Below are positions 21,662 through 24,196 of a stretch of DNA of 24,196 nucleotides, piece after piece. Each line of letters starts with the position of its first letter. The first letter of the stretch is position 1. The translations under genes were made by a program, and so were the position numbers. Source of the DNA: DATCSE01 sp036568605. GTDB taxonomy: Bacteria > Pseudomonadota > Gammaproteobacteria > Burkholderiales > Burkholderiaceae_C. The DNA lies in the NCBI GenBank assembly GCA_036568605.1, contig DATCSE010000045.1, positions 1 through 24,196 of the forward strand, in the 5' to 3' direction. The notes beneath the pieces are model-generated. The model was given only the letters and a program-made list of their open reading frames with translations. It made no database searches and was not told the DNA's origin.

Positions 21662-22519
21662 ATGTCTCGCTTACTGCCTCGTGCACTGATGGCACCGGCG
21701 GTCCTCACGCTGTTCGCGTGGATGATCGTGCCGCTGGTGATGACCATCTACTTCTCGCTGATCCACTACAACTTGAACCAACCCGGCGAGCACGGCTGGG
21801 TCGCCATCGAGAACTTCAAGTACTTCATCACCGACCCGGACTTCTGGCCGGCGGTGCTGCAGACCATCGAGTTGCTCGGCTGGGTCATCGTGATCACCGT
21901 GGTGGCCGGCATCGGGCTGGCGCTGCTGGTCAACGATCCGTTCCCGGGCCAGGGCATCGTGCGCGTGCTGCTGATCTCTCCATTCTTCGTGATGCCCACG
22001 GTCAATGCGCTGCTGTGGAAGCACATGATGATGAACCCGATCTACGGCGTGCTCGGGAAAGTCTGGAAGGCCTTCGGCCTCGTGCCGATCGACTGGATGA
22101 CCGACATGCCGTTGTTCTCGGTCATCTTGATCCTGTCGTGGCAGTGGCTGCCGTTCGCCTGCCTGATCTTCATCACCTCGCTGCAGTCGCTGGATCGCGA
22201 GCAGATGGAAGCCGCGGGCATGGACGGCGCCAACGCGTTCCACAAGTTCTGGTACCTGACGCTGCCGCACCTCGGGCGCTCGATCGCCGTCGTGATCATG
22301 ATCGAGATGATCTTCCTGATGAGCGTGTTCGCCGAGATCTTCACGACCACCAGCGGCGGCCCCGGCAACGAGAGCACCAACCTCGCATTCCTGATCTACA
22401 AGCAGGCGCTGATGAGCTTCGACGTCGGCGTCGCATCGGCCGGCGCGCTGTTCGCGGTGGTGCTGGCGAACATCGCCGCGGTGTTCCTGATCCGCATGGT
22501 CGGCAAGAACCTGGACTGA
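21662..22519 (+). CDS. smoF: Polyol ABC transporter permease 1
   Basis: Inner-membrane permease of 285 aa, MalF-like binding-protein-dependent type with six helices. The first helix is ALMAPAVLTLFAWMIVPLVMTIYFSL. The cytoplasmic EAA loop is EQMEAAGMDGANAFHKFWYLTLPHLG (about 180-205), which docks onto the ATPase. TTTSGGPGNESTNLAFLIYKQAL is typical of the MalF/SmoF group. The ATG at 21662 has GGAGG 9 bases upstream; an in-frame open stretch from 21563 would include the hairpin DNA and is unlikely to be translated. Ten bases separate it from the next permease gene. Confidence 0.92.
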   Translation: MSRLLPRALMAPAVLTLFAWMIVPLVMTIYFSLIHYNLNQPGEHGWVAIENFKYFITDPDFWPAVLQTIELLGWVIVITVVAGIGLALLVNDPFPGQGIVRVLLISPFFVMPTVNALLWKHMMMNPIYGVLGKVWKAFGLVPIDWMTDMPLFSVILILSWQWLPFACLIFITSLQSLDREQMEAAGMDGANAFHKFWYLTLPHLGRSIAVVIMIEMIFLMSVFAEIFTTTSGGPGNESTNLAFLIYKQALMSFDVGVASAGALFAVVLANIAAVFLIRMVGKNLD

Positions 22520-22529
22520 GGGTCACGAA

Positions 22530-23357
22530 ATGAGCTCAACCCCGAACCAATCGGCCCACGCGGTCTACATCCGAACGTTCTTCGCGTGGTTCTTCGCGCT
22601 CCTGATCTTCTTCCCGCTGTTCTGGCTCGCGTTGACCGCGTTCAAGACCGAGGGCCAGGCGATCGCCTCCGAGCTGATCTTCAAGCCCACGCTGGAGAGC
22701 TTCGTCGAGGTGCAGCAGCGCAGCGATTACCTGCACTACGCGAAGAACTCGCTGATCACGAGCGTGATCTCGACCATCCTGGGCCTGCTGATCGCCGCGC
22801 CGGCGGCCTATTCGATGGCGTTCTTCCGCACGAAGAAGACGCGCGACATCCTGATGTGGATGCTGTCGACCAAGATGATGCCGGCCGTCGGCGCGCTGGT
22901 GCCGGTGTACGTGATGGCGCAGACCAGCGGCATGCTGGATTCGCTGCCGGCGCTGATCATCGTCTTCACGCTGTCGAACCTGCCCATCATGGTGTGGATG
23001 CTGTACAGCGCGTTCAAGGAGGTGCCGAACGACATCCTCGAGGCGGTCCGTCTCGACGGCGCGAACGTGTGGGACGAGTTCCGCCACGCGATCCTGCCGC
23101 TGACGATGGGCGGCATTGCGTCCACCGGCCTGCTGTGCCTGGTGCTCGCGTGGAACGAGGCGTTCTGGTCGCTGAACCTGACCGCGGCGCAGGCCGGCAC
23201 GCTGGCCGCGCTGATCGCGCAGTACTCCAGCCCCGAGGGCCTGTTCTGGGCCAAGCTGTCCGCGGCATCGCTGCTCGCGATCGCGCCCATCATCGTGTTC
23301 GGCTGGTTCAGTCAGAAGCAACTCGTCCAGGGCCTGACCTTCGGCGCCGTGAAATAG
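22530..23357 (+). CDS. smoG: Polyol ABC transporter permease 2
   Basis: MalG-like inner-membrane permease of 275 aa with six helices. The first is TFFAWFFALLIFFPLFWLAL. The EAA loop is PNDILEAVRLDGANVWDEFRHAILP (about 164-188). The last segment ends FSQKQLVQGLTFGAVK, a conserved ending of this family that reaches the binding-protein-side partner. The ATG has GAGGG 8 bases upstream. It lies 10 bases after permease 1, and 26 bases before the ATPase gene. Confidence 0.93.
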   Translation: MSSTPNQSAHAVYIRTFFAWFFALLIFFPLFWLALTAFKTEGQAIASELIFKPTLESFVEVQQRSDYLHYAKNSLITSVISTILGLLIAAPAAYSMAFFRTKKTRDILMWMLSTKMMPAVGALVPVYVMAQTSGMLDSLPALIIVFTLSNLPIMVWMLYSAFKEVPNDILEAVRLDGANVWDEFRHAILPLTMGGIASTGLLCLVLAWNEAFWSLNLTAAQAGTLAALIAQYSSPEGLFWAKLSAASLLAIAPIIVFGWFSQKQLVQGLTFGAVK

Positions 23358-23383
23358 ACGCGACAACAACGGGAGACCTCGTC

Positions 23384-24196
<813 letters not shown>

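Overview
The window looks like chromosomal DNA of a high-GC betaproteobacterium, most likely Burkholderiales. This rests on the GC-rich third codon positions, a receiver-Fis NtrX-like regulator without an AAA+ domain, a DUF6502/DUF4382 gene pair, a small PPPPVV secreted protein and a polyol ABC transporter. That placement is inferred from gene content, not from a database comparison. I see no insertion sequence, CRISPR array or integrase.

Layout. (1) 1-978: the tail of a probable sensor kinase, its receiver-Fis response regulator, and a tRNA-Phe(GAA) with its own promoter. (2) 1002-2640: a secreted HSL-type esterase and an OhrR-type MarR regulator, both with the motif TGCGAATAGAT in their upstream regions. 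(3) 2801-11490: an unusual accessory block. It holds a small PGDW-repeat protein, a large NDT/TIR-like + TPR + SLOG-like protein, a patatin phospholipase, a protein of unknown family (A), a TPR-fused trypsin-like protease, a GH108 muramidase, a second protein of unknown family (B, a paralogue of A) and a TIR-like predicted NADase. (4) 11527-15327: an MFS exporter and aldo/keto reductase divergent from a LysR regulator and a PaaI-type thioesterase. (5) 15367-18944: a YCII-VOC fusion protein, then an operon on the minus strand of DUF6502, a DUF4382 lipoprotein and a His/Asp-rich exported protein. (6) 19072-20052: an EamA-type permease. (7) 20245 to the end: a sorbitol/mannitol-type ABC transporter operon (binding protein, two permeases, ATPase cut by the window end), with two hairpins between the first two genes.

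The main interest is region 3. It can be read as two similar modules. In each, an enzyme gene (patatin or GH108) is followed after 10-13 nt by a TPR-domain protein on the minus strand, and this pair is divergent from an A/B-family gene on the plus strand. The TPR regions resemble the MAP3K/ASK1 TRAFs-binding region (DUF4071, also called TPR-S), which has been proposed to sense NAD+-derived signals. A TIR-like predicted NAD-consuming protein lies at the end of module 2. Together this suggests a threshold-activated conflict or defence system with phospholipase, protease, muramidase and NADase outputs. That interpretation is inference; the domain calls rest on motifs seen in the sequence.
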